A stretch of 64,000 nucleotides of DNA from JALCSJ01 sp036788835. Lineage in GTDB: Bacteria; Bacillota; Negativicutes; Acidaminococcales; Acidaminococcaceae. The stretch is from contig DAIQMR010000001.1 in assembly GCA_036788835.1 (NCBI GenBank), positions 62,001 through 126,000 of the forward strand, written 5' to 3'. Below are positions 49,988 to 58,527 of this stretch, piece after piece. Numbering within the stretch: position 1 is the stretch's first letter; every line of letters starts with the position of its first letter. The notes below the pieces were generated by a model. It saw only the letters and a program-made list of their open reading frames with translations, searched no databases and was not told where the DNA came from. Position numbers and translations under genes: made by a program.

Positions 49988-51391
49988 TTAAGCCAATGGC
50001 ACGGTGAAAATAAAGCTTACGCCCTGACCAGGTACACTTTCCGTACGTATAGTACCGCCTAGCATCTCTACAGCAAATTTCACAATGGAAAGACCTAGGC
50101 CACTACCTTGTATCTTATGATTGTGAGAAGCATCCGCTCTGTAGAATCTGGCGAATATTTTTTCTTTGTCTTCCTCCCCTAAACCTTCGCCGGAATTAAA
50201 TACGGTAAAAACAGCCATATCTTTTCCCCTGCCTAAAGTAACTTTAATTTCTCCTCCCATTGGTGTGTACTTAAGAGCATTTTCCAAAAGGTTAATGAGA
50301 ATTTGCTTCAGCCATTCCATATTAGTCTTTATCAGGGGCTTGTCCTCATATTGTACGGTCATGTGCAAGTTGCGGGTGATTACCTGTTGGGCGAACTCTG
50401 TCTGCAGCTCCTCCAAAAGACCTATGGTATTAATGTTCTCTATGACAACATTTTTCCTGTATTCGGCAGAATCAAGCTTAGCCAGCTGAAGCAGGTCTTT
50501 AAGCAATAGCTGCATTCTATTGCTTTCCGCTACAATAATTTGTAAAAACTTATTGCGTGTTTCTGTATCCATGTTTTTTTCGCCTGCCACGGTCTCGGCA
50601 AATCCTTTAATGGTAGTCAGAGGCGTGGCCAGCTCATGGGAAGCATTGGAAACGAAGGCTGTCTGACGTTCGTAAACTTTCTGCAGCAAAGTTATATCAT
50701 GAAAAACCAGGAGTACTCTGCTGGGCTCATGACGAAAAGCCACCAGCAAAGGAACACCGAAAACCTGAAAGATTTTCTGTTCTCCCTTCTCTGCCTGGCG
50801 CAAAAGAAAATTACCTGCTTTATTTTTGACTAACAAATCTCGGAGAAACAGGCTGAAGGCGGCATTATGAAAAATAGTTTCTTCTTTAAGGTGTGTACCT
50901 TGTTCCAGTTCGAACATGGCAAAGAAACGCTTGTTCCCTTCCAGTAACGCCCCTTCTTCTTCAAACATTGCCACGCCATTGTCCATATTATCCATAATAA
51001 GGCTAAGTTTTCGCTGCTCTTGAGCTTTTTCCAAGCGGCATTGGCGCATAGTTCTGGCTAAATCATTAGCTTCAGCCGTTATGGCATCACTGCCCGGGAA
51101 AGACTCCTCCTCTGTCGGCCAATTTTTCTCTTCGGCAATTTTGCGTAAATATGCCGGTAATTGTTCCAGCGGTTTTAAAATATTGCTCAGCAAATAATGC
51201 AAGGCCACCCAAAACAATAGCAAAAAAATAATAAAGACAATCGTACCCTGCCAACGCAATCGGGCCAAATTCTCTAATTGTAAAGTCCCTCCGTCCACAA
51301 CCAAGAGGGACCCTATAACAAAGGATCCCAAAAGTAGGGCTAGAATTAAAAATAAACCTTCTGATAAAAGACGAATTTTATTACTCAGCAT
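49988..51391 (-). CDS. phoR: Phosphate-sensing histidine kinase PhoR
   Basis: 467-residue membrane kinase. Two membrane helices (about 12-32 and 48-68), a linker or HAMP-like part, a PAS-like region (about 130-235), the HisKA phosphorylation site SNASHELATPLTTIKG (His 252) and a HATPase domain with the N box LINLLENALKYTP and DGSGLG-like GSGLGLSIVKFAVEML. It ends the pst operon, after pstA. It would act with PhoB and the Pst transporter. Short extracytoplasmic loop, as in PhoR of E. coli. Confidence 0.93.
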   Translation of the reverse strand: MLSNKIRLLSEGLFLILALLLGSFVIGSLLVVDGGTLQLENLARLRWQGTIVFIIFLLLFWVALHYLLSNILKPLEQLPAYLRKIAEEKNWPTEEESFPGSDAITAEANDLARTMRQCRLEKAQEQRKLSLIMDNMDNGVAMFEEEGALLEGNKRFFAMFELEQGTHLKEETIFHNAAFSLFLRDLLVKNKAGNFLLRQAEKGEQKIFQVFGVPLLVAFRHEPSRVLLVFHDITLLQKVYERQTAFVSNASHELATPLTTIKGFAETVAGEKNMDTETRNKFLQIIVAESNRMQLLLKDLLQLAKLDSAEYRKNVVIENINTIGLLEELQTEFAQQVITRNLHMTVQYEDKPLIKTNMEWLKQILINLLENALKYTPMGGEIKVTLGRGKDMAVFTVFNSGEGLGEEDKEKIFARFYRADASHNHKIQGSGLGLSIVKFAVEMLGGTIRTESVPGQGVSFIFTVPLA

Positions 51392-51411
51392 AGTGTTTTC
51401 CTTAAAGTTTT

Positions 51412-52260
51412 TTATTTATTATAACACACTAGCTTTTTCTGCACAGCTACAAAGAGCAAATTAATAAGCAAAACAATAAGAAGCAATAGAGCGCTTATAC
51501 CATTGGCAATGTTTACACGATCCGGGACAAGGCCAATCCCTAGTACATACCATAGGTGTACTGCTAAGGTCTCACCGCCGGCCATTAAATCGAAATCTCC
51601 TAGGTGACGGGAAACAGTCGTGCCTGCGGTAAAAAGCAAAATGGCGCTTTCCCCTATGGCCCTGCCACCGGCCAGCATTATGCCGGTAATAATACCACCC
51701 AGAGCTCCCGGTAAGACCACCTTATAAATTGTCTGCCATTTGGTGGCCCCCAGTGCCAGGCTGGCTTCCCGATAGCTTTGAGGCACACTGTGCAGGGCTT
51801 CCTCTATGACTCTGACCAAGAGAGGTAGATTCAACAGAGACAGAGCCAAGGCGCCTCCCAGGATACTGAAACCCATACCTAAAAAATCCACAAAAACAAT
51901 CATGCCAAAAAGACCTAAGACAATAGACGGTACGGTGGACAGACTTTCTGTGGACAAACGGATGAGGCGAGTGAACCTGTTATTAGCTGCGTACTCAGAC
52001 AGGTAAATTGCTGCCCCTAACGCCACTACAAGGGACACACTCATAGATAAAAACAAAATGTAAATGGTATTAAACAGTTGGGGCCCCACCCCACCGCCGG
52101 CTTCCGTGTCGCTGGGCATGCCGAAAAGAAAATGAGGTGTCAGAACAGGCAAGCCCTTATAAAGCAAATATCCAATAAAGACTATAAGAATGGTTATCAG
52201 CAAAAAGCCTACAGCCCATAAAACACTAATAGCCACTTTATTAACAGTCTTTGCACTCAC
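51412..52260 (-). CDS. pstA: Phosphate ABC permease PstA
   Basis: 282-residue inner-membrane permease with about six helices. The EAA-type loop EALHSVPQSYREASLALGATKW and GGRAIGESAILLFTAG are characteristic of PstA. The start GTG overlaps the pstC stop by four bases. It precedes phoR. Confidence 0.95.
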   Translation of the reverse strand: MSAKTVNKVAISVLWAVGFLLITILIVFIGYLLYKGLPVLTPHFLFGMPSDTEAGGGVGPQLFNTIYILFLSMSVSLVVALGAAIYLSEYAANNRFTRLIRLSTESLSTVPSIVLGLFGMIVFVDFLGMGFSILGGALALSLLNLPLLVRVIEEALHSVPQSYREASLALGATKWQTIYKVVLPGALGGIITGIMLAGGRAIGESAILLFTAGTTVSRHLGDFDLMAGGETLAVHLWYVLGIGLVPDRVNIANGISALLLLIVLLINLLFVAVQKKLVCYNK

Positions 52261-53135
52261 GCTGTTCTCCCCTTTCCCAAACTACGGACTAATAAAATCA
52301 GTATCAATGAAATGCATAATAACACCAGTGCCATAAAAAACAAGGAATTGCCCCAAGTTGAACCAAAAGGCGTATTGCCCATTTCTACAACAATTTCACT
52401 GGGCAGTGTACTGGTAGGAGAAAATAATGACTTTGCTACCTGGGGCGTATTGCCAATAACCATTTGTACGGCCATGGTTTCCCCAATGGCCCTGGCCATG
52501 CCTAGAATAACCGCTGTCACAAGGCCTTGCCAAGCAGAAGGCAAAACAATATGCCATAAAGTCTGCCACCTGGTAGCCCCCAAGGCCAGAGAGCCTTCTT
52601 CTAAGGCCTGTGGCACTGTGCCTAAGGCATCTGTGGAAAGGCTCACAATAGTGGGCAAAATCATAATGGCCAAAATGCTGCCGGCAGTAAAAATACCGAA
52701 GCCTCCCGTCACACCAAAAGCCCTACGAACCAAGGGCACAATAACTGTAAGGCCAAAAAATCCATATACAACCGAAGGAATAGCCATATAAATATTTATG
52801 GCCGGTTGAAGAATGCTTTTCATCCCCGGTGAGGCAATTTTACTTAAAAACAAAGCCCCGGCAATACCTAAAGGTGCTCCCAGACAGAGGGCAAAAGCTG
52901 TAACCGCCAGAGAACCCAGCACGAAGCTTAAGGCCCCGTAATTTCCCGTATCCGGATTCCAGTGAGCAGAAAAGAAAAACTCCCAAGGGGTTACCTCTTT
53001 GAACATAGCCAATCCCTGCTGGCCCATAAATATGATGATGGCTGTAATTATAATAGTTAAAAGACAAGCGGCCAGCACAAAGACCAGCCGCATAATCCTC
53101 GCCTGCCGCATTCTGCTCAGGTTATATTCTGACAT
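52257..53135 (-). CDS. pstC: Phosphate ABC permease PstC
   Basis: 292-residue permease partner of PstA, six membrane helices. GVTGGFGIFTAGSILAIMIL and PQALEEGSLALGATRWQTLW are PstC-like, and ARAIGETMAVQMVIG is the usual motif. GAGGAG precedes the ATG. It follows pstS by 14 bases. Confidence 0.95.
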   Translation of the reverse strand: MSEYNLSRMRQARIMRLVFVLAACLLTIIITAIIIFMGQQGLAMFKEVTPWEFFFSAHWNPDTGNYGALSFVLGSLAVTAFALCLGAPLGIAGALFLSKIASPGMKSILQPAINIYMAIPSVVYGFFGLTVIVPLVRRAFGVTGGFGIFTAGSILAIMILPTIVSLSTDALGTVPQALEEGSLALGATRWQTLWHIVLPSAWQGLVTAVILGMARAIGETMAVQMVIGNTPQVAKSLFSPTSTLPSEIVVEMGNTPFGSTWGNSLFFMALVLLCISLILILLVRSLGKGRTA

Positions 53136-53149
53136 AAACTCAGCTCCTC

Positions 53150-54019
53150 TTATTGCTTCATTTTCGTGATAGGAACAAAGCCGTTTTTCTCTGCAAATTT
53201 CTCTTGGAATTCTTTGCCGGTAACATAATCAATAAACGCTTTTACAGCCCCTGTGGCATTGCCTTTGGTGAACATTCTGCCGAAGGTATAAACGGGATAT
53301 TTGCCATCTATTACAGATTTAATAGAGTAGGCAGCCCCGTCAAATTTCAAGGCCTTTACCGTACCGTCTACATAGGCGGCATCTACGTAACCGATAGCGC
53401 CGGGAGTAGTAGCGATGGCACCCCGGACAGCACCGTTGGAATCTTGGACAACTGCATCATCGGTAAAATTGGCATTGTTCAAAACGGCCTTGGCAATGGT
53501 GGCTCGGGAGCCGGAAGATTTAGCTCTGTGAATGAGAGTAATCTTCTCATCCTTGCCCCCTACTGCCTTCCAATTCTGAATCTTCCCGGTAAGAATATCG
53601 ATGTATTGTTGCTTGGTAAGATTATCAACATTAACATCTTTATTCACAATAAAAACAAAGGGAATTCCCACTAATCTGTGTTCAACAAGGCCTTTATCTT
53701 TTAAATCTGCTGCTACTTCTACGTCGGAATTGCCGATATTCACTGCTCCGGATGCTACCTGTTTTTGACCGGTGAAGGAACCTCCCCCGCTAATATTAAT
53801 GGTTACTTTATCATTAAGCTTATAAAATTCTTCCTGTCCTGCCTTCAACAAAGGCAGTAAAGCAGTAGAACCGGAAGCGGTAACCTTTCCCGTGACTTTA
53901 GCCGGACTCTTTGCTGTCTGGGCAGCAGCATTTTGCTTTTGACTGCCGCAGCCTGCCATCATCCCTAACCCTAAAACAAACGCCATTCCTAACACACTTT
54001 TTTTGTTTAACAATTTCAT
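53150..54019 (-). CDS. pstS: Phosphate-binding lipoprotein PstS
   Basis: 289-residue substrate-binding lipoprotein. The signal is MKLLNKKSVLGMAFVLGLGM followed by MAGC (lipobox). Phosphate-binding elements: ASGSTALLPLL, ISGGGSFTGQKQVASGAVNIGNSD and RAKSSGSRATIAKAVL. The ATG at 54019 follows GGAGG, two bases beyond the phoU stop. It supplies phosphate to PstCA. Confidence 0.96.
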   Translation of the reverse strand: MKLLNKKSVLGMAFVLGLGMMAGCGSQKQNAAAQTAKSPAKVTGKVTASGSTALLPLLKAGQEEFYKLNDKVTINISGGGSFTGQKQVASGAVNIGNSDVEVAADLKDKGLVEHRLVGIPFVFIVNKDVNVDNLTKQQYIDILTGKIQNWKAVGGKDEKITLIHRAKSSGSRATIAKAVLNNANFTDDAVVQDSNGAVRGAIATTPGAIGYVDAAYVDGTVKALKFDGAAYSIKSVIDGKYPVYTFGRMFTKGNATGAVKAFIDYVTGKEFQEKFAEKNGFVPITKMKQ

Positions 54020-54021
54020 CG

Positions 54022-54690
54022 TCAATCTTCCTCCATTTTTTGTATTCTTTTCCCTGTAATCAAATAGCCCAGCCATTCCGCCAGATTGGTAGCATGGTCA
54101 CCGATTCGTTCCAGGCGATGAACAATTTTATTTAACTCAGTTCCCTGAGGAATATTTTGGGGATTACCCAGCATATAAGCCAGAATATCCTGTTTGCACT
54201 GCTTACAAATTTCATCTACCTTCCCATCCATGTCAATTACTTCCATGGCCAGGTTTAAATCCATATGAACATAGGCTACCAGAACCTTTGCCACCATATC
54301 GGCCCCTATTTTAGATGCCCTGGGGATATCAACAAGTGGCTTAATCAGTTCCTGGTGACTAAGTTTCAAGGCAATTTTAGCAATTTTCTTGGCATGGTCC
54401 CCAATGCGTTCCAAGTCCGTAGTCATTTTCAGGGCCGTGGAAAGAATGCGTAAATCCTTGGCAATAGGTTGTTGTAAAGCAATAAGCTCCAAGGTTTGGT
54501 CTTCAATAGCAATTTGCATTTCATCAATAGCTCTATCACCTTCCACTACTGACGCCGCAGCTTCTTCGCTTTTAGTTTCCAAAGCGCTGATCGATTTTTG
54601 CAAAGCTTCCGTTACCAGTTGCCCCATGGTCATTAATTGGCTTTGGACTTCTTTTAATTTTTTGTCATATTCTGTACGTACTTCCATCAT
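54022..54690 (-). CDS. phoU: Phosphate signalling protein PhoU
   Basis: 222-residue helical protein with two PhoU repeats (for example MTTDLERIGDHAKKIAKIAL and IVHRLERIGDHATNLAEWLG), each with the E-R-I-G-D-H metal-binding motif. It dampens the PhoR/PhoB response. The ATG at 54690 has GGGAGG in the pstB stop region; a TTG nine bases earlier is less likely. Unusually it is between pstB and pstS. Confidence 0.95.
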   Translation of the reverse strand: MMEVRTEYDKKLKEVQSQLMTMGQLVTEALQKSISALETKSEEAAASVVEGDRAIDEMQIAIEDQTLELIALQQPIAKDLRILSTALKMTTDLERIGDHAKKIAKIALKLSHQELIKPLVDIPRASKIGADMVAKVLVAYVHMDLNLAMEVIDMDGKVDEICKQCKQDILAYMLGNPQNIPQGTELNKIVHRLERIGDHATNLAEWLGYLITGKRIQKMEED

Positions 54691-54691
54691 C

Positions 54692-55447
54692 TTAGCCAAA
54701 CCTCCCGGTAATATAGTCTTCGGTTTTTTTATTTCGTGGATTTGTAAACATTTCCTTGGTCGCTCGGCATTCCACCATTTCTCCCAAGAGGAAAAACGCT
54801 GTATAATCTGAGGCCCGGGCTGCCTGCTGCATATTGTGGGTTACCATGATAATGGTATATTGGTTTTTCAGTCCCCCCACCAGTTCTTCAATACGCATGG
54901 TGGAAATTGGATCTAGTGCTGAACAAGGCTCGTCCATAAGAAGTATTTCCGGTTCTACCGCCAAAAGCCTGGCTATACATAATCGCTGCTGCTGGCCACC
55001 AGATAAGCCCAAAGCCGAAGTGTGAAGTCTATCTTTCACTTCGTCCCACAGAGCCGAGCCTCGCAGGCTTTTCTCCACTCTTTCATCCAGGGCCTTTTTA
55101 TTGCTTTCCCCGTGGAGTCTGGGGCCATAGGCCACATTGTCATAAATGCTCATTTGGAAAGGATTGGGCCGTTGAAAAACCATACCCACTCTTTTCCGCA
55201 AATTAACCACGTCCGTAGCCGGTGCGTATATATCCTGCCCTGTTACTTTGACCTTGCCTGTGATCCGTACTCCTTCTATCAGGTCATTCATCCGATTTAA
55301 GCTTCTGAGGAAAGTAGATTTTCCACAGCCGCTGGGGCCAATAAAAGCCATAGCTTTTTTTTCGGGCATGTTCAAGCTGATATTTTTCAAAGCTTCATAT
55401 GCCCCGTAATAAAGGCACAAATTTTCAACTTCAATAGCGTTCTCCAT
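54692..55447 (-). CDS. pstB: Phosphate ABC ATPase PstB
   Basis: 251-residue ATPase. Walker A GPSGCGKSTFLRSLNRMND, signature LSGGQQQRLCIAR, Walker B ILLMDEPCSALDPIS and switch His in MVTHNMQQA are intact. ADFLNRMND-like motifs are typical of PstB. It is the first gene of the operon, behind the Pho-box array. Confidence 0.97.
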   Translation of the reverse strand: MENAIEVENLCLYYGAYEALKNISLNMPEKKAMAFIGPSGCGKSTFLRSLNRMNDLIEGVRITGKVKVTGQDIYAPATDVVNLRKRVGMVFQRPNPFQMSIYDNVAYGPRLHGESNKKALDERVEKSLRGSALWDEVKDRLHTSALGLSGGQQQRLCIARLLAVEPEILLMDEPCSALDPISTMRIEELVGGLKNQYTIIMVTHNMQQAARASDYTAFFLLGEMVECRATKEMFTNPRNKKTEDYITGRFG

Positions 55448-55520
55448 ATTGTCTCCTCTGTGACAAAAAGGCTGTTACTTTGCTGTACTCAGCCGGCGAG
55501 TAAAACTTTTTACGAATCTC

Positions 55521-55574
55521 ACTATAGCAAGTAATTGTTATGGTTCCGTTGCGTTGATGTTAAGTTTTTGTTAA
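55521..55574 (-). promoter_or_regulatory. PhoB/PhoP box array and -10 box of the pst operon
   Basis: On the minus strand TTAACA repeats occur every 11 bases: TTAACA (55569-55574), TTAACA (55558-55563), GCAACG (55547-55552, degenerate) and ATAACA (55536-55541), each separated by five bases. A -10-like TATAGT (55521-55526) lies ten bases beyond. This is the Firmicute PhoP binding pattern TTAACA-N5-TTAACA. It indicates induction of the pst operon under low phosphate. Confidence 0.88.
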
Positions 55575-55760
55575 GAATGGAGAGAACCCTTGAATTTCTT
55601 CGTGATAATTAATAAAATAGAACATAACAAATGGATTCTGACACGAAATATAGTTTAAATCCACCTCGCCCCGGAGATGATCCCTCCTAGGTCCGCAACA
55701 AAAAACATTTCAGCAACTCAGCTATTATAGTCTGTATTTAAAGTTATACTATTTAAGGAC
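55575..55760. other. Rest of the divergent phoB-pstB intergenic region
   Basis: No gene. The phoB promoter is presumably here, but no strong -10/-35 pair is evident on the plus strand. An 18-of-19 base match (GATGATCCCTCCTAGGTCC) to the region after lpxI occurs near 55677-55695; I treat it as chance or a minor repeat. Confidence 0.4.
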
Positions 55761-56468
55761 GTGATTATTATTAATACCATTCTATTGGTAGATGACGAAG
55801 AAAATATAAGAATGCTGGTTAAGTACAATCTGGAAAAAGCGGGATTCACCGTGCGGGAAGCTGCAGACGGTGCTGCTGCCCTGGAGCAGGTGCACATTGC
55901 TCCTTTTCCCGATTTAGTACTCTTGGATTTAATGCTGCCTAAAATCGACGGTCTGGAAGTAGCCAGACAAATTAAAAGCAACAACAATTCTGCCGCCATT
56001 CCTATTATTATGCTGACGGCCAAAAGTACAGAAGTGGACAAAGTACTTGGGCTAGAGCTGGGAGCCGATGACTATATTACCAAGCCTTTTAGTCCCAAAG
56101 AATTGGTAGCCAGAGTCAAAGCCGTCCTCAGGCGTTGTCAAAGCGTCAGCGGTGCCAAGGATGTGCTAACTATTGAGTCTCTCACCATTGATCCCATAGA
56201 TTACCGAGCCACACTCAAGGGCACACTCTTGGATTTAACGCCCAAAGAATTTGAGCTGCTCTACCTTTTTGCCTTGAATCCCAATCAGGCTTTAAGCCGT
56301 GAGACTTTACTGACAAAAATCTGGGGCTATGAATATTTGGGAGACACTCGCACCATAGATGTGCACATGCGGCACCTGCGATTCAAGCTGGCCGCCGCTC
56401 CTTCTGTGGCCGAAGCCTTTGAAACGGTCCGTGGCATAGGCTACCGGTTCAACACCAACAACGTATAA
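55761..56468 (+). CDS. phoB: Phosphate response regulator PhoB/PhoP
   Basis: 235-residue OmpR-type response regulator. Receiver: ILLVDDEENIRML with the acidic pair, DLVLLDLMLPKIDG with the phospho-Asp, Thr/Lys sites in IMLTAKSTEVDK and ITKPFSPKEL; the C-terminal winged helix has LTPKEFELLYLFALNPNQAL and RTIDVHMRHLRFKL. The start GTG at 55761 directly follows AAGGAC, too close for use; an ATT at 55770 has better spacing from AAGGACGTGAT. The coordinate given here is the GTG. It is transcribed away from the pst operon. Confidence 0.93.
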   Translation: MIIINTILLVDDEENIRMLVKYNLEKAGFTVREAADGAAALEQVHIAPFPDLVLLDLMLPKIDGLEVARQIKSNNNSAAIPIIMLTAKSTEVDKVLGLELGADDYITKPFSPKELVARVKAVLRRCQSVSGAKDVLTIESLTIDPIDYRATLKGTLLDLTPKEFELLYLFALNPNQALSRETLLTKIWGYEYLGDTRTIDVHMRHLRFKLAAAPSVAEAFETVRGIGYRFNTNNV

Positions 56469-56469
56469 A

Positions 56470-56517
56470 AAGAGACTGTAACACAATGACTATTTTGTCA
56501 TTATATTACAGTCTCTT
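56470..56517. terminator. Terminator hairpin between phoB and pncB
   Basis: AAGAGACTGTAA (56470-56481) with TTACAGTCTCTT (56506-56517), plus inner AATGAC / GTCATT, making an almost perfect long stem between the converging phoB and pncB genes. Both genes end here, so it probably serves both strands. Confidence 0.8.
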
Positions 56518-56527
56518 AATTTTGCTA

Positions 56528-57979
56528 TTACACGTTCCTGGTCTTGTACAACAGGTTCATTTTCATTTCGTAGTAGGCCGGGCTCATATCCATGTAATGG
56601 GTGTGAGGATTGGCGAATCGCTGCTCTTCCTGCCAGATTTCCTCTTTCAGTTGTCTGCTCACAAAACTTCTCGTCTGGGAAAGTTTTATGGTGGGCAGAA
56701 CACGCTTGCCCTTGGCTATTACGGGAACCTGAAGTTCTTTGGCTGTACAATTTTCGAAGTATCTGGTTTTCCAAGGTTTTGCCGGATTGATATAGCGATA
56801 AGGCTTGCTTAAATCTATCTTTTCATCGGCCATGGCAATTAAGTCTGCTATGGCATCGCCTTTTTCACCATAAATACGATAAACTTTTTTGAGTCCCGGA
56901 TTGGTAATTTTAGCCACAGTTTCGGAAACCTTTATCCGAGGCACCAGTGCCCCGTTTTCCTCTACTGCCGACAGTTTGTACACCGCACCAAAAACCGGGT
57001 CGCTCTTAGCTGTGATTAGTCGCTCACCAACACCAAAGCTATCGATTTTGCCGCCTTGATTCAATAGGGAGGCAATGGTGTATTCATCCAAACTATTGGA
57101 AACCACAATCTTGCAATCTTCCAAACCTGCTCCATCCAGCATCTTACGAACTTTTTTGGAGAAGTAGGCCAAATCCCCGGAATCCAGTCTCACGCCTTTA
57201 AGCCGCTTGCCCATTGGTTCCAGAATCTCTTTGGCCACTTTAATGGCATTGGGAATCCCGGAGCGGATAACATCATAGGTATCCACCAAAAGCACTGTGG
57301 CATCAGGATAGCATTCAGCATATTTGCGGAAGGCCTCAAACTCGTCTTTGTAATACATTACCCAGCTATGAGCCATTGTTCCATTAATAGGAATGCCAAA
57401 CATTTGGCCGGCCAGAACTGTAGCCGTGCCTACCGCTCCGCCCAAATAGGATGCCCTGGCACCATATACCGCCGCATCCATATTATGAGCCCGTCTGGCC
57501 CCAAAATCGGAGAAAGCTCTGCCCTTGGCTGCTTTGGCAATACGGCTGGCCTTAGTAGCAATAAGAGATTGATGGTTGATTTGAGCCAGAATGGCCGTTT
57601 CCACCAATTGTGCATCAATTACCGGTGCCACTACCGTAAGAATCGGTTCGTAAGGGTACATAATCGTTCCCTCAGGGAAAGCGTAAATATCCCCCGTGAA
57701 ACGGAACTTCTGCAAGTATTGCAAAAACTCTTCCGGAAACAAATTTAAGTTACGGAAATAAGTAATATCTTCTTCATCAAAATGTAAATTCTCAATGTAC
57801 TCAATCACTTGCTCTAGTCCGGCAAAAACCGCATATCCGCCTTTATCCGGATTGTCCCTGTAAAAAACATCGAAGACGACTTTTTTAGGCTCCTTTTCGT
57901 TGGCAAAATACCCATTAGCCATGGACATTTCGTAGAAGTCCATCATCATGCTGAGATTACGCTTATCAAACTGATTCAT
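56528..57979 (-). CDS. pncB: Nicotinate phosphoribosyltransferase
   Basis: 483-residue NAPRTase that makes nicotinate mononucleotide from nicotinate and PRPP in NAD salvage. MMMDFYEMSMANGYF near the start, FSDFGARRAHNMDAAVYGAR with the phosphoacceptor His environment, FGIPINGTMAHSWVMYYKDE, VDTYDV and GVRLDSGDLAYFSKK are the family motifs. The ATG at 57979 follows GGGAGGAAG; an upstream extension of 37 residues is not family-like. Confidence 0.95.
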   Translation of the reverse strand: MNQFDKRNLSMMMDFYEMSMANGYFANEKEPKKVVFDVFYRDNPDKGGYAVFAGLEQVIEYIENLHFDEEDITYFRNLNLFPEEFLQYLQKFRFTGDIYAFPEGTIMYPYEPILTVVAPVIDAQLVETAILAQINHQSLIATKASRIAKAAKGRAFSDFGARRAHNMDAAVYGARASYLGGAVGTATVLAGQMFGIPINGTMAHSWVMYYKDEFEAFRKYAECYPDATVLLVDTYDVIRSGIPNAIKVAKEILEPMGKRLKGVRLDSGDLAYFSKKVRKMLDGAGLEDCKIVVSNSLDEYTIASLLNQGGKIDSFGVGERLITAKSDPVFGAVYKLSAVEENGALVPRIKVSETVAKITNPGLKKVYRIYGEKGDAIADLIAMADEKIDLSKPYRYINPAKPWKTRYFENCTAKELQVPVIAKGKRVLPTIKLSQTRSFVSRQLKEEIWQEEQRFANPHTHYMDMSPAYYEMKMNLLYKTRNV

Positions 57980-58096
57980 TACTCTTCCTCCCGATATACA
58001 TCTATCCGACTTTTGGAGTATGAAAAAATCAGCACCCCGAATATGTTGCTGCTTGTATGTAATTTTATATCTTATGACAAGAAAAAGCAAATCAGC

Positions 58097-58133
58097 AAAA
58101 AAAAGTCCATCCTGCAGCCTGCAGAATGGACTT
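58097..58133 (-). terminator. Terminator after the Phd-like antitoxin gene
   Basis: Stem AAGTCCAT...CTGCAG with CTGCAG...ATGGACTT, followed by a run of eight Ts on the minus strand. Confidence 0.85.
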
Positions 58134-58145
58134 GTAATAATTCTT

Positions 58146-58346
58146 TTAGATATCTGCTCCGGATTTTTTCAGTTGCAAGTATCTATCATACGAAATAATA
58201 ACATTTTGTGGTTTACTGTTTTTTACTACAATAACGACTTTGTTTTCTGCTACAATTTCCTTGAAAATCTTAGGCGCTTTGCCTGTAGAAAATTCTGTGA
58301 CCGTATGAGTTACAGGAATCAGAATTTCTTTATTCTCTTTCCTCAT
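58146..58346 (-). CDS. Phd/YefM-type antitoxin-like protein, no toxin seen
   Basis: 66-residue protein: IPVTHTVTEFSTGKAPKIFK, then ENKVVIVVKNSKPQNVIISYDRYLQL, the pattern of the Phd/YefM antitoxin fold (a strand-turn-helix with V-I-V-x-x-N-x-x-P-x-x-V-I-x). GGGGGG precedes the ATG. It has its own promoter and terminator, and no Doc, YoeB or other toxin gene adjoins it. The usual C-terminal toxin-binding tail is short or absent. Confidence 0.8.
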   Translation of the reverse strand: MRKENKEILIPVTHTVTEFSTGKAPKIFKEIVAENKVVIVVKNSKPQNVIISYDRYLQLKKSGADI

Positions 58347-58399
58347 TTAATTATCCCCCCTTTATTACATAAATTAATCTTTAAATCTTTCTTTTAAAT

Positions 58400-58426
58400 A
58401 TTATACCATTTTTTCATATAATGCAA
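58400..58426 (-). promoter_or_regulatory. Promoter of the Phd-like gene
   Basis: TATAAT (58400-58405) with TTGCAT (58421-58426) at a spacing of 15 bases on the minus strand, about 55 bases before the ATG. Confidence 0.5.
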
Positions 58427-58482
58427 TACCTTTTTACTTGGCAGCTTAGACTTTTTTAACTTTTTTCAATTTAGTTTATTTT

Positions 58483-58516
58483 AAAAAATATGACCGTCCA
58501 TAAAGGCCGGTCATAT
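58483..58516 (-). terminator. Terminator after the TAXI-TRAP genes
   Basis: ATATGACCG / CGGTCATAT (58488-58496, 58508-58516), then six Ts on the minus strand. Confidence 0.85.
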
Positions 58517-58527
58517 AGGTATAAAAA

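Noticed and set aside
620..55700. Shared GATNATCCCTCCTAGGTCC near 677 and 55677 as a dispersed repeat
   Set aside because: Only about 19 bases and two copies; matches of this size by chance are expected in 64 kb.
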